Assembly (NCBI GenBank): GCA_949358305.1
Contig: OX442314.1
Span: 55,625,369-55,685,368, forward strand
Length of the DNA stretch: 60,000 nt
Origin: Strigamia acuminata
Lineage: Eukaryota > Arthropoda > Chilopoda > Geophilomorpha > Linotaeniidae
Direction of reading: 5' to 3'
Numbering within the stretch: the stretch's first letter is position 1; each line of letters begins with the position of its first letter. This document shows, piece after piece, positions 1-10,732 of this stretch. The notes beneath the pieces are model-generated. The model saw only the letters and a program-made list of their open reading frames with translations, was not told the DNA's origin and did not search any database. The position numbers and the translations under genes were made by a program.

Positions 1-1096
1 TTTTAATTTATTTCTTTACTTGTTTACTTATTCCACTTTTGACCATCTTTTGGTTATTTAAGCCAAGAAATAAAAATAATGAAGAGTTTCCTGCATAAAA
101 TTCATTACTGATTAAAATTCTGAAAAAATACACAGTAATCTGTTGCATGCCCTGCTATTATTACGGTCAACTAATTTCCATTTATCAAGTCATTTATCAA
201 TTGAATTTATAAGCATCTAAAACGGGCTTTGCGTATAATAATAATAACAAATAAATAAATAAAAAATAAAAATCATTCAATATACAGTATATGCTTTTAA
301 AAAATGATAAAAATGATGAAAATGATATAAAATACCTTTAACTTGAGAAATTTCCTTTTTTTAAATTATTTTTTTTTAAGTTTATACAAAAAAATTACCT
401 TTAGAAGTCCTAATGCATACATTTTTCATTTTTCAAGCTTAGCTAAAGTAAGTAAAATATTTTTTCCATTTGAAAGACCCGTGTTCATGCAAAAGTCCCA
501 TCAAACCGGTAATTTTCACTCCTACATGAACGCACAAAAAGTCACTAACTGTATTTCTTATTACAACGAATATAACAAAGTCTAATGATTGTCTGTGTTT
601 TATTACTTTTTTGCCATGTTTTTTGCTAGTTTTAATGTTCTAATTACGAGTGCATACTTCGTTGAATTGATACCAAATAAAAAAGAGAAGAACTGATCGA
701 GTTTCATGGTAAAAAATATACATATATCCTACACATTAGTCTCTCTTTTATTTGGATAAAAAAGAAAAAAAAAATTGATTGAAAGCTTACCTTCTGTCTT
801 TTACTTCTTCTGTAGTTTGCACCACACTGCGTATCTTCTTTAATTTTGTTTCCTGTCTTCAAAGTGACTTAACCTCTCGAAGGGATCGATGTTTTCGATG
901 TTTTCGACCAATTGATAGCTACATTTGAGGAATTGAAAATAGAAGTTTAATTTTTTGAAATTTGAGTGCATATTTTTAACAAAACCAATTTTCAACATTC
1001 TTACCAATTTTCAACCAATTTTTTACTGATTTTTGCGATAAAATTCCAATTTTTAGAGATTCTTATCATAAAAGTTTTTATTTTTTGTTCATAAGT
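1..1096. other. AT-rich non-coding stretch
   Basis: I see no gene here. There are long A and T runs. A short open frame at 343-585 is low in complexity (rich in F, K, Y, L) and matches nothing I recognise, so I treat it as chance. Confidence 0.6.
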
Positions 1097-1100
1097 TGCT

Positions 1101-1362
1101 TTGTTTACTTACCAAATGTGATTGATGTTACTCAAAACTTCGAAATTAATACATCAAATGATCCCAGGATTTCTGATAAGAATTAATCAGACTATTAGTT
1201 GTTATAAGTACAAACTTCAAATTTATTTGGTCATTTTTTGTTTACATTTTTTGTTTACTTACCAAATGTGATTAATGTTCCTCAAAACTTCTAATCTACT
1301 GCATCAAATGATCCCAAGATATCTGATTATAATTAATCAGACTATTAGTTGTTATAAATACA
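1101..1362. repeat. Direct duplication, two copies about 110 bp long, 150-bp period
   Basis: Positions 1101-1212 and 1251-1362 share nearly the same sequence: TTGTTTACTTACCAAATG, then a CATCAAATGATCCCA block, then AATTAATCAGACTATTAG. Scattered substitutions separate the copies. Each contains the minus-strand string GGTAAGTAAAC, which looks like a splice donor, but I found no exon next to it. Confidence 0.75.
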
Positions 1363-1547
1363 TTCATTATTAATTAAAACACTCAAAACTTACACTAGTG
1401 CACCAATTGTTTTGCCGCTACGTAGCCTTGTTCTGTTCGCGCCTTTCTTGGGCCACAATATGACATCATGCGCGCATAATGGCGAAACTGGTTTTTCGAC
1501 GCGCACCCCCTATTGGTCTTACCTTCTATTATTCTACTTACCTTGGG
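1363..1547. other. Junction sequence before the BEL remnant
   Basis: This is a GC-richer stretch just before the point where homology to the BEL pol gene begins. Short frames are open on both strands, but none is recognisable. It may be foreign DNA joined when the 5' part of the BEL copy was lost. Confidence 0.3.
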
Positions 1548-2262
1548 GACCACGTTCCACCGCGCCCACAAAGAGCTAGCTTCACTCTTAAACCACACGA
1601 AGGACGAGACATTTCGAAATTATTTGGCCCAAAAAGGGATCGAGTGGAGATTCATCGTCGAGAATGGACCGTGGTGGGGCGGGTTCTGGGAGAGGATGGT
1701 GCAGACGGTCAAGAGGTGTTTAAGGAAAGCTATCGGTTCGGCGCACTTGAACTTCTATCAACTTGGGACTTTTCTTGTGCAGACTGAAGCAGTCATTAAT
1801 CGCAGACCGATCACCTATGTTTACGACAATCCGGACGAAATTGAACCGCTCACACCCGCACACTTTTTGACCGGCGTAATGTTGACTCACCTGCCCGACT
1901 CAGGAGCAACAAACAGCCTCGAACCGACGCAGAAGCAGTTTATTCGACAATGGCGCTACCAACAACGCGTATTGCTCTCATTCTGGAATCGTTGGTCTCG
2001 GGAATATTTGACGGATCTAAAAATTCAAACGGGCAAACCAGGCGTGCGAGAACTCCAGTTGAACGACGTCGTCATAATTGAAGAGCCATTTAAACCACGT
2101 CTAAAATGGAAGATGGGTCGAGTGGTCGAAGTTAAGCGGGGTCGAGATAATAAAATCAGATCGTGTGAAATGGCGCTTGCTAATGGAGAACATTTGCGCC
2201 GACCGATACAACGTCTCGTACGCTTAGAAGTGGAGTCAATCGATCCCCGCCCGGCAGTGTGA
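1548..2262 (+). pseudogene. BEL/Pao pol remnant: end of integrase core plus C-terminal domain
   Basis: The frame open to 2262 matches the last ~240 residues of the complete BEL polyprotein at 53151-58430. It begins inside the integrase core at the TFHRAH motif, keeps the catalytic-glutamate region ([11 protein letters not shown]), and runs through the conserved C-terminal domain ([11 protein letters not shown]) to a terminal PAV. Everything upstream (gag, protease, reverse transcriptase, RNase H, 5' LTR) is absent, so it cannot move by itself. The surviving frame has no internal stop. Its TGA at 2260-2262 lies inside the first five bases of the 3' LTR, as in the complete copy. Confidence 0.9.
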
Positions 2263-2748
2263 AAATCGGATGATTTTACGTGTGAATTGTTATTTGAGTT
2301 GTATTAATATTGTTGAATTTATATTGTTACTTTGTATTTCCATTTTTCGTTCGAGAATTTGATATTGAATTTGTGATTTTGCTAATTTGTTATAATATGT
2401 CTTTTATTTTCATTTGTATGTTCTGACCTGTTCATTTTTATTGGAATCTCAAATTGTTAATCCTTTTTAATCCGTTTGCATTCCTCCACCTGAACATGTC
2501 ATTCCCCTATCTTACGGATGCTTGTGATTGGTTCTGTGAACCGTGTCATTTGCATTTCCTTTTCCTTTTATGAATAGAATAAACTCAGTGTACTTTTTCA
2601 ACTTAAACTGTGTGGTCGTGCTTCTTTTATACTCCAACGCCATCTTGGACTTCAACGCGATTTTCAACTGTTACATCCACTTGTAGTCAAGGACTTTAGA
2701 AATTAATTGGTAAACTTTGAATATCTTTTATTTACTTCAAGTTTAACA
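2258..2748 (+). mobile_element. BEL/Pao 3' LTR inserted in DEG/ENaC exon 8
   Basis: The LTR starts TGTGAAAATCGG and ends CAAGTTTAACA, the same termini as the LTRs of the complete BEL element and the solo LTR at 46236-46757. It carries an AATAAA at about 2578. Its right edge directly abuts the coding sequence of the last recognisable exon of the channel gene. The left side of the original insertion, with the 5' LTR and the other target duplication, is missing. Confidence 0.85.
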
Positions 2749-3022
2749 TAGTCCGATGTTTCCGCCAATGTCACATAGTAAATTGATTATGTCGTAAGAA
2801 TGTCGTTCTTGCAATGTCCGAACGTAATTATTCACAACAGAGATTTCGAAAATAGTCTCATGCTCAGAATGAGGTGATCGATAAGGGTACATGCTGAGCT
2901 GTGTCACTTTACATACACCAAGACATTTGCACTTGCGGTAAGCTATTCCCCACTGCTTGTGTTGTTTTTGTAGATAAGTGTTATTGCATTCTGGTAGGTT
3001 TCGTGCATCATGAAACGGATAT
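2749..3022 (-). pseudogene. DEG/ENaC exon 8, cut by BEL
   Basis: After the acceptor TTTCAG the exon reads YPFHDARNLPEC, then RKCKCLGVC, matching the last extracellular cysteine cluster of the family. It ends at INLLCDIGGNIGL, where BEL LTR sequence takes over with a stop one codon later. The second membrane helix and the C-terminus are missing. Confidence 0.85.
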
Positions 3023-3654
3023 CTGAAATTGAAATTAGTGTTACTTCAGTATGTTCAGTAACTATTGTGATCAAAAAAGTTAATGAACAACACACGGCTT
3101 TAATATTTGTGAGTCTCGAGCGAACGATTTGTTTGTTAAACTAAATAGACTGCCCTATTCTTTTTACAACCCGGGTTATACACCCAGATAACCCCTAGTC
3201 GTATCGACATAACATGTGGAAGGGGGGGACGAGGGCGAGACGTGGAGCTAAAGGAAAGGTCCTTAGTTGGCTGTCCCGAGGCTCACAGTATTATTAATTA
3301 CAACGTTTAAATAAACAGCCTATCTGGATATTGTTTGATTAGAACTAAAAATATACCTGCAAGTCATAACTCTCTTGAGACAATGCAGCAAACATCTTAG
3401 TAAATTGTCATCGCAAGGATTTCGCTTAGTGTTGATGAAGTGATACTGAAAAAAAACATGCTACAGTTAAATTCAGATGCAATAACTTCAAGAACACGTG
3501 AAATAAGAGAAATTAGTATCCTAAATAGCACTGAAACATACACAGTAAGAAAAGAATGTATCTTTGATGTGTTTTGTAATTCAGACACCCAAGTAACATC
3601 CGAAGGAATATTCGGGGCCTAATACTGCATGAATATGACAAAGATTTGAATCTG

Positions 3655-4256
3655 GTTCACTTTAACGACTACATTTTAGCGACGACGCAATAGCTAAAAT
3701 GACCCTCGCGCTAAAGTGAACGTTGATAAAAATCTTATATAAAAATCTTATAAATTTAATCAGAATTATCCCAAAATCTAATAAATTAAATAAAAAAATT
3801 CCCAAAATCTAATAAATTAAATAAAAAATTTCCCAAAATCTAATAAATTTACTCAAAAATATCCCAAAATATGTCAAAGTGCATCAAATTTATCCAAATA
3901 TCCAAATCCACTGATTTGTTAGTCAATCTGTCACCAACAACACTGCTCCTTTCACCTCAACCCTCAAATCCATCCAACAAGCAATTAGAAAATTAATGAT
4001 TGACATAAAATGCAAATCCCAAAAAATTACTCCATATTTGACTATGGCAACTTAATCTTGGCTGAAAACACAATATCTCAAAAATAAAAACCAAAAATTT
4101 CTGTCCCTTTCCCACAATTCCCTGCAAAACCTCAAAAACGTCGCTAAAACGTTCATGAAATGTGCTGAACGAATTTTTCGGTTGACTTGTCGGGCGTCGC
4201 AAAAAATTGATCAATTTTGGCTTTTTTTTGCTAAAATTACATTCGCTAAAGTAAAC
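3655..4256. mobile_element. Probable MITE in a DEG/ENaC intron
   Basis: The left end GTTCACTTTAACGACTAC matches, as an inverted repeat with a few differences, the right end CATTCGCTAAAGTAAAC, and both arms continue into TTTAGC/GCTAAAA. The left terminus also forms a compact hairpin (3655-3723). Inside are three A+T-rich repeats of about 30 bp with the core CCCAAAATCTAATAAATT (3770-3850). I cannot settle the target duplication. No coding capacity is visible. Confidence 0.5.
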
Positions 4257-5640
4257 TAATCCGAAAATTTTGCCCAAATTTGACAAAGTTTTGCACAATA
4301 GTTTTGGATGTCTTATTTCATAAAGATCTTGAAAATCTTTCTTACTTGTTGAACATTAACTTTATAAACATATTTCTGATAAACATATTTTTGGCGCAGT
4401 TTTAAATAATCTCCTGTGCCATTATACAAGTAGGTGTGTTGTGATTGATCAATGAATACCTGAAAAATCAGAGAACAAGTGCACCAGTTATTTAGACTGA
4501 ATTGAATTTATAAACAACATTTAACACAGCATTTGCTTTGCCACTTGCCAGTGTGTTGACAAAAATGCAATTATTAAGTGGTCATCTCAGCCAATTGCGT
4601 GAGTCGAAATGGATATTGTGGCCTGCTCAAAGTGGATTAATTGTTAGTTGAAGAAATCTAATGTGATCTTTACATAAAAGGAACGAGTTATTGGGCCTGT
4701 AATCTGTTTACCCTAATTCTTTGATTCTAAAGGTGCATTTTTGCAACCGCACGCGATTTTTTAAAAGCTGTCGTGATCCAATTTTAATGGAAAATAAAAT
4801 CATTTACCTTGGTACCGGAAATAAAAGGATTAATGATAAAGTCCTTTAGTTGTCTTAACTGAGAAAGCACAGTAACGCTAAAACCTGAGGACTTTCCATC
4901 CTCCAAACACCAAAACGAAACTAAGTTATTAATACCGATTATCAACGAAAACGTATTAATTTCTATGAAAACGATAAAATAGTTTAGAACTCAGGAATGC
5001 ACAGATGGCGTAACAAAATCAAACGTGCAAAATGACACAAATACTTTATAAAATGACAGGCTTTTTCAATCGTATCAAAAAGGACTGATTTAAGTTTTAT
5101 TCAACGGAAAACCTGCAAACGTAAATCACGAAAGGCAAAAACATCTCCAAGTTGCTGGCAACAGCGCAGCCTGTTTGTTGAAGTGAGAAAAAAAAATTAC
5201 TAGTGAAACCGCATCTTTAGAATTGAAGAAAAATGGTTTTGAGGAAGTCATCAGTAATTTGGCAACTGACCAATGAGAGTCAGTGTATGCTCTGGCGAAG
5301 GGGTTCTCAAACTTTTTAGCTTTTGACCCATTTTTTATAAAGGCAATTTTCGTGCCCCACTTCATCATTGGTGCATTAAATTTTTCCAAAATAAGCTATG
5401 TACAGTCGTGTTCAAAAAAACTGGACCCTCACTCTGTGCTGGCAATTGAAATTGTGAGTAATTCCGTGTTTTGCCACTAGGTGAAACACCAGACATCAAC
5501 AGGTGATAATATAGCCTTGTCTACAGTGATCCTTTCATAATTTAGTAGACAGTTTTAAAAAGGAAAATATAAGTTATTTTCATAGAAAAAGTGTGTGGAT
5601 ATTTAATATTAAGAAATAAAAAATTAATTTGTTTAATATT

Positions 5641-5850
5641 TTCAAACAATAAAGAATATTTTCTAACAATAAAGAATATTTTCTAACAATAAAGAATATT
5701 TTCTAACAATAAAGAATATTTTCTAACAATAAAGAATATTTTCTAACAATAAAGAATATTTTCTAACAATAAAGAATATTTTCTAACAATAAAGAATATT
5801 TTCTAACAATAAAGAATATTTTCTAACAATAAAGAATATTTTCTAACAAT
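5641..5850 (+). repeat. 20-bp minisatellite, left arm, ten copies
   Basis: The unit is TTCTAACAATAAAGAATATT. The outermost copy differs at one base (TTCAAACAAT). The copies are otherwise uniform by eye, and a half copy follows. Confidence 0.95.
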
Positions 5851-5985
5851 TTTTACTTAAAGTGGTCCCAAAATGAGCATGTTTTGGTCGCATCAGGGAG
5901 GTTTTTTACTTAAAATGGTCCCAAAATGAGCATGTTTTGGTCGCATCAGGGAGGTTTTTCACTTAAAGTGGTCCCAAAATTTATA
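5851..5985. repeat. 53-bp direct repeat at the fold-back centre, about 2.5 copies
   Basis: The repeat contains CTTAAAGTGGTCCCAAAATG and GGTCGCATCAGGGAGG. The copies differ at one or two positions. This is the only non-palindromic part of the fold-back element. Confidence 0.9.
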
Positions 5986-6000
5986 CAGTGTTTAAATAAT

Positions 6001-6540
6001 ATTCTTTATTGTTAGAAAATATTCTTTATTGTTAGAAAATATTCTTTATTGTTAGAAAATATTCTTTATTGTTAGAAAATATTCTTTATTGTTAGAAAAT
6101 ATTCTTTATTGTTAGAAAATATTCTTTATTGTTAGAAAATATTCTTTATTGTTAGAAAATATTCTTTATTGTTAGAAAATATTCTTTATTGTTAGAAAAT
6201 ATTCTTTATTGTTAGAAAATATTCTTTATTGTTAGAAAATATTCTTTATTGTTAGAAAATATTCTTTATTGTTAGAAAATATTCTTTATTGTTAGAAAAT
6301 ATTCTTTATTGTTAGAAAATATTCTTTATTGTTAGAAAATATTCTTTATTGTTAGAAAATATTCTTTATTGTTAGAAAATATTCTTTATTGTTAGAAAAT
6401 ATTCTTTATTGTTAGAAAATATTCTTTATTGTTAGAAAATATTCTTTATTGTTAGAAAATATTCTTTATTGTTAGAAAATATTCTTTATTGTTAGAAAAT
6501 ATTCTTTATTGTTAGAAAATATTCTTTATTGTTTGAAAAT
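6001..6540 (-). repeat. 20-bp minisatellite, right arm, 27 copies inverted to the left arm
   Basis: The unit ATTCTTTATTGTTAGAAAAT is the complement of the left-arm unit. There are 27 copies in exact 20-bp register. The last carries GTTTGAAAAT, mirroring the variant at the outer end of the left array. The arms therefore share an origin but differ in copy number (10 against 27). Confidence 0.95.
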
Positions 6541-7199
6541 ATTAAACAAATTAATTTTTTATTTCTTAATATTAAATATCCCTACACTTTTTCTATGAAA
6601 ATAACTTATATTTTCCTTTTTAAAACTGTCCACTAAATTATGAAAGGATCACTGTAGACAAGGCTATATTATCAATTGTTGATGTCTGGTGTTTCACCTA
6701 GTGGCAAAACACGGAATTACTCACAATTTCAATTGCCAGCACAGAGTGAGGCTCCAGTTTTTTTGAACACGACTGTACAGTACATGAGAGAAAAAAAGGA
6801 ATTTTTATATAATTTTGCATAAAATTTTACATAAATTTACATATAATTTTACATACATGTAATTATAATAGCTGGGAGTTTTGGAGAATTTTGGGTGGTT
6901 TTTGTAGATTTTTGTCAGGTTTTTGTAGCTTTTGATAGCCTGCAGTGTATTGCAACCAACTACAGGCAGTAAGTTGGAATTGAAATTGGCAAAAATTGAA
7001 AAAATAAATTGAAAAAATAAAATTTGGGCGATGAAGTGATTTAACACTGTTGTGCTCCACCAAGAATTAGCTCGCGCCCCACCAGTGAGGTGCGCCTCAC
7101 AGTTTGAGAAACGCTGCTCTGGCGAATAGAGTTTACTAGCTACTAGACAAAGATTGTAGAATTTTGGGAACGGGAAATCCTAAATGAGTCATTACTTAT

Positions 7200-7262
7200 T
7201 TATTTATTTATTTATTTATTAATCTCACACTCAAGGAGTAAAGGTTACAGGACATTCATTAG
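7200..7262. repeat. TTTA microsatellite plus short retroelement-like tail
   Basis: A run of TTTA units is followed by ATCTCACACTCAAGGAGTAAAGG. A similar arrangement (TTTATTTATATAATCGCACTCCGAAGGAGTAAAA) occurs at 21245-21280. This looks like the 3' end of a dispersed non-LTR element in reverse orientation, but no coding part is visible. Confidence 0.4.
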
Positions 7263-7946
7263 TGCACTGGAAATATCACAACCCGGTTATACAATTATTA
7301 TAACAATGCGCCTTTTTCAAGTTAATTTTGGCTGTACAAAAATGTAGTTTTAGCAGTAGTAAATGAACTTGAAAAGGTCGCATTGTTATAACGATTTTTC
7401 TTCAGATAACCAATGTCCAGTCACTGTAAATTGTCGATGTGAAACTAAATACAAAATAACAAATTGATTGTGTAATAAATGTGAAATAAGCTTCAAGTTT
7501 GGACAATTCTGAATCAAGTTTGAAAGGATTTACAATAAATTTTTCATTGTGAAATTGGGCTATCTGATAATGCGCGGATCTCTAACAATACATGGCTGGG
7601 GACTTTATTCTGCCAATAGTGCGCAGATACACAATGAGAGGATTTATGCTTGTCTAAATTATTTCACAAAGGCCTACCTTAACCTCCAAGCATTGTGCTG
7701 GGAATTTTAATTTGATCACCATCTTGTAATTTAAATTTCCATATGGGAACCGCAAAGCTAAATGAAAATAAATTCACATATAATTTGTATACGATTTTTC
7801 TTGATTTTTTTACTTACCACTTGAAACTTGAGCAGTAGGCTCATTAATAGTATCATAATTTTGAATTGTCAGATTAATGCGTGATTTTCCCTGAAATGAA
7901 TTGCTCAATTATTGGTAAATAGAATGAAAGAGAAATGGAGCCTTAC

Positions 7947-8420
7947 CATTGCATAGTGCGCATCAGTTATGTAACTAGGTACGCTCAGATATTTCACAAT
8001 GTCAGTAAAATTTAAATGTTTATAGTAAGGAACCAAGACACAGTCTTCGACAGTGTACTTACTGCCAGGCAATTTTGTTAACATATTGTTAAGTTCCTGT
8101 GTTGTAGATGGAGTAATGTAAACATTTGGGAAAAGACCATGGGTTGTTTCAATCAAGTATGCATCAGTTGCTGTTGGCTCATCCAGGTAATGCGATATTC
8201 GATCTGCAGTTTGATACACACACAGTGCAACATTGGTAATGAGTAATGTGATGAATAGATAAGATGTGTATTTTTTCTTTATTGAAATGTTTTTCAGTGA
8301 TTTGACGAATGCCGGTGTTTCTGATTGCTCTGCCATGACGATGCCAACAATGCGTTGCAATTTTCTTTGCCTGAGTTGTTGAATTCGGCTAAACGTTCGA
8401 TGTGATTTGTTGTTGTCCAT
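7947..8420 (-). CDS. DEG/ENaC exon 1: cytoplasmic N-terminus and first transmembrane segment
   Basis: The ATG at 8420 opens 158 codons. About 60 basic N-terminal residues lead into a hydrophobic segment (YLFITLLITNVALCVYQ) and then RISHYLDEPTAT, the hallmark post-TM1 sequence of the family. FPNVYITP stands where the family has FPAVTICN. The exon ends ITDAHYAM before the donor GTAAGG. The frame stays open for a few more codons into the intron, but the splice site fits the next exon. Confidence 0.85.
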
Positions 8421-8936
8421 TTTGTATAGACGATGTTAACTAGAATAGAACAATAATCTGCGGTTTAAATACTAGAATGTATGATTACTTATTTCTCACA
8501 AACATTTTGTAAAAGGGGATCTGGGCGGGCGGTGTAATGATAAACTAGAGAGTGATTTTGACACAATGAAAGGTAAAACAGATAACAAACTGGGTGAGCA
8601 TTTCTTGTTGTTGGATAATTGGTAAATTACGTGTGCATTACTCTTTCCTTGTTGTCATGTAAAAAGCATACACGCTTGATGTATTCTTGCGAACGACGCT
8701 CTCCCTTTGCCATAATGTTTTTAATGCGAGTAAACATACTTTTTCTCCTTACTGCAGACGTCCTTCTTTATTCTTCTCACAGTTGTTGCAATTAAAATAC
8801 TTAATGATAAGATCATATCTGCTTGAATGCGATTAAGATAATTAAGTACAAGGTTTATTTTGTAAGAGAATTTATTACCATAGAAAGTCAACCAGACCTT
8901 TCAAATGTGAATGTCATGCATTATGTTGCGTTTAAA
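8421..8936. other. Upstream region of the DEG/ENaC gene
   Basis: I see no gene. The region should hold the minus-strand promoter and 5' leader of the channel gene. I could not assign a TATA box or initiator with confidence. Confidence 0.35.
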
Positions 8937-8939
8937 ATA

Positions 8940-9699
8940 CCCGCAAAAGATGGCGCCATTAGCAAGATTATAGATTAAAATTCTTGACACCAAAGTAATT
9001 TGCCAGAGAAAAGAGAAAACCAATTGGATCTGAAGTGTGGTTTACCATATTTATAACTGTACCTTGGCCGGCTGAAAATGATGTTTGAAATTTTGACATT
9101 TGAAAGATCTTGGTTAATTTCCTCTAAAATTTTGGCTGAAATAATACACGGTCTTTTCTCCCGAAGATTTTTGGGGAAGAATCCACTCTGAAATAGTAAT
9201 AGTCTCAATTGCAATTGTTTTATTGGATTTAAATTTAGTAGGGTTACTCAGATCAAGCTGTGTGTACACCGGGTGTTCTGGGAGAACAAGACAGACGGAC
9301 ACAGTAGGAACAAGTGAGCCATCCTTGTTTAACTGGCAGTATCATAGTTTGTGGTAATGGTTGCATTATCACCGGGGCCTGTAATATTGGTGGTTGAGGA
9401 GGCACTTGTAATGGGACTTGCGCAAGTTGCACTGGAACTATTGCATCATCATCCGAGTCATTACCACTTTCCACGATATCTAGATACTCAAAAACCCATG
9501 ATGTTTGTTTATCCTTGCCTCCCTCGTTCCAATATAAGCTTATATCTTTGTTTACACTGACATGTTTGGATGTAAAAGTCTTGTTGCTAATGTGGTCCCA
9601 TATTCTATATCCTTTAGTTTCAGTGCTATAACCCACAAGGACACCACACCATGCCCTCTCTTCCAGTTTACTTTTCCTCATTTGACGGTATTTGTTCAC
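8940..9699 (-). pseudogene. Copia pol remnant: post-integrase region
   Basis: On the minus strand from 9699 the frame reads LEERAWCGVLVGYSTETKGY, the signature after the integrase core of Copia elements, with FTSKHVSV following. A glutamine- and proline-rich linker then breaks into other frames at about 9300. At least two frameshifts are needed to follow it to 8975. It has no LTRs and is a decayed fragment. Confidence 0.75.
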
Positions 9700-10058
9700 T
9701 TACGAGGGGAACACCCGTATAAGATACTCACAGATTGTTGTAATAATAAACATGGAGAATTGTTGTATCATGCTGAATGAGACCCTAAAATAATTTCATT
9801 CCATAAACAGTCAACAATGCAAACAATGAGCTCAAAGTTTGCACTATTTTGTCTGTGTATGCATCGAATCTGAGCAATCAGGCCTAGTGTATGAATACTG
9901 TAAACAACAGTTGCTAGGTAAAAAGTAGTTCCAAGATCAAAGTTGAATTTTATCATTTGAGATTTAATGATGTCATTTCCTCATTTGATATCACATGACA
10001 TTTGACATCAGAGCTTTGTTCACCAACATGACTGACTTCATGAAGACAACAATAGTTT

Positions 10059-10130
10059 GTAGTGGTGGTCCAGTGGTTAAGGCAATGGACTAGGAATCGT
10101 TCCACACAGGTTCAAATCCTGCTGTCTAGG
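10059..10130 (+). other. tRNA-like sequence in left palindrome arm
   Basis: It has an A-box-like TGGTCCAGTGGTTAAGGC and a B-box-like GGTTCAAATCC with spacing close to a tRNA gene. The acceptor arms do not pair, and the anticodon stem is weak. I read it as a tRNA-derived pol III promoter rather than a tRNA gene. Confidence 0.45.
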
Positions 10131-10301
10131 AAAATTTTTTACTTTTATTTTTTAATTTTTTGAGCAGTAATTTTAATGTTTTTAATTTTATGTTTGTTTT
10201 TAGAAAACTTTAATTAATTAATTTTAATTTTTTAACAAACATAAAATTAAAAACATTAAAATTACTGCTCAAAAAATTAAAAAATAAAAGTAAAAAATTT
10301 T

Positions 10302-10373
10302 CCCAGACAGCAGGATTTGAACCTGTGTGGAAAGATTCCTAGTCCATTGCCTTAACCACTGGACCACCACTAC
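10302..10373 (-). other. tRNA-like sequence in right palindrome arm
   Basis: This is the inverted counterpart of the left-arm segment, with the same A- and B-box-like motifs and a small number of differences (for example ATTCC for TTCGT next to the anticodon stem). A partial third copy lies at about 20275-20320. Confidence 0.45.
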
Positions 10374-10732
10374 AAACTATTGTTGTCTTCATGAAGTCAG
10401 TCATGTTGGTGAACAAAGCTCTGATGTCAAATGTCATGTGATATCAAATGAGGAAATGACATCATTAAATCTCAAATGATAAAATTCAACTTTGATCTTG
10501 GAACTACTTTTTACCTAGCAACTGTTGTTTACAGTATTCATACACTAGGCCTGATTGCTCAGATTCGATGCATATACAGAGAAAATAGTGCAAACTTTGA
10601 GCTCATTGTTTGCATTGTTGACTGTTTATGGAATGAAATTATTTTAGGGTCTCATTCAGCATGATACAACAATTCTCCATGTTTATTATTACAACAATCG
10701 GTGAGTATCTTATACGGGTGTTTCCCTCGTTA

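Larger units (their letters stand above)
5403..6775. mobile_element. Tc1/mariner-type fold-back element nested in the hAT element
   Basis: It is flanked by TA (5401-5402, 6776-6777). The ends are CAGTCGTGTTCAAAAAAACT and its complement, like Tc1-type termini. The inverted arms run about 240 bp before the repeats and differ at only a few positions. The centre holds inverted 20-bp minisatellites and a 53-bp direct repeat. There is no transposase frame. Confidence 0.85.
5298..7116. mobile_element. hAT-type non-autonomous element inserted in DEG/ENaC exon 4
   Basis: It is flanked by a perfect 8-bp duplication, CTCTGGCG (5290-5297 and 7117-7124). The ends are an inverted repeat: AAGGGGTTCTCAAACT at the left and the complement of CAGCGTTTCTCAAACT at the right. 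This fits hAT superfamily ends and target size. There is no transposase. Without the nested Tc1-type element (5403-6775) it is about 445 bp. Removing it with one target copy restores an 82-bp exon with correct phases on both sides. Confidence 0.85.
2749..8420 (-). pseudogene. DEG/ENaC (pickpocket-type) sodium channel gene, eight exons, two transposon hits
   Basis: Channels of this family are trimeric, amiloride-sensitive cation channels of the plasma membrane with two membrane segments and a large cysteine-rich extracellular loop. I can place eight exons on the minus strand: 7947-8420, 7818-7890, 7678-7757, 7117-7179 joined to 5271-5289, 4808-4920, 4346-4459, 3357-3445, and 2749-3022. All introns have GT...AG borders and the phases agree (0,1,0,1,0,0,2). 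Exon 1 has the first membrane segment followed by YQTADRISHYLDEPT and FPNVYITP. Exons 7-8 have the cysteine pattern and the pre-TM2 motif INLLCDIGGNIGL. A hAT-type element splits exon 4, and a BEL remnant removes everything after that motif, including TM2. The channel is therefore probably dead. No other internal damage is apparent, which suggests recent loss. The joining is my inference from splice signals and phase. Confidence 0.85.
9703..10729. mobile_element. 1027-bp palindromic element with TTA target duplication
   Basis: Two arms of about 497 bp (9702-10198 and 10234-10730) are inverted copies round a 35-bp spacer centred at 10216. They stay in exact register, so there is no net insertion or deletion, and I see only a handful of mismatches. 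TTA flanks both ends (9700-9702, 10730-10732), which suits PIF/Harbinger-type insertion. The ends read CGAGGGRAACACCCGTAT. Each arm holds a tRNA-like segment, and a 62-codon frame (9768-9956, mirrored at 10476-10664) that I take to be non-functional. There is no transposase. Confidence 0.8.

Noticed and set aside
343-585. 80-codon frame near the window start
   Set aside because: Low-complexity AT-rich translation without a recognisable domain.
5641-6540. A CRISPR-like array
   Set aside because: The 20-bp units are contiguous with no unique spacers, in eukaryotic DNA. It is a minisatellite.
10059-10130. A functional tRNA gene in the palindrome arm
   Set aside because: The A- and B-box-like motifs are present, but the acceptor stem does not pair and the anticodon stem is poor.
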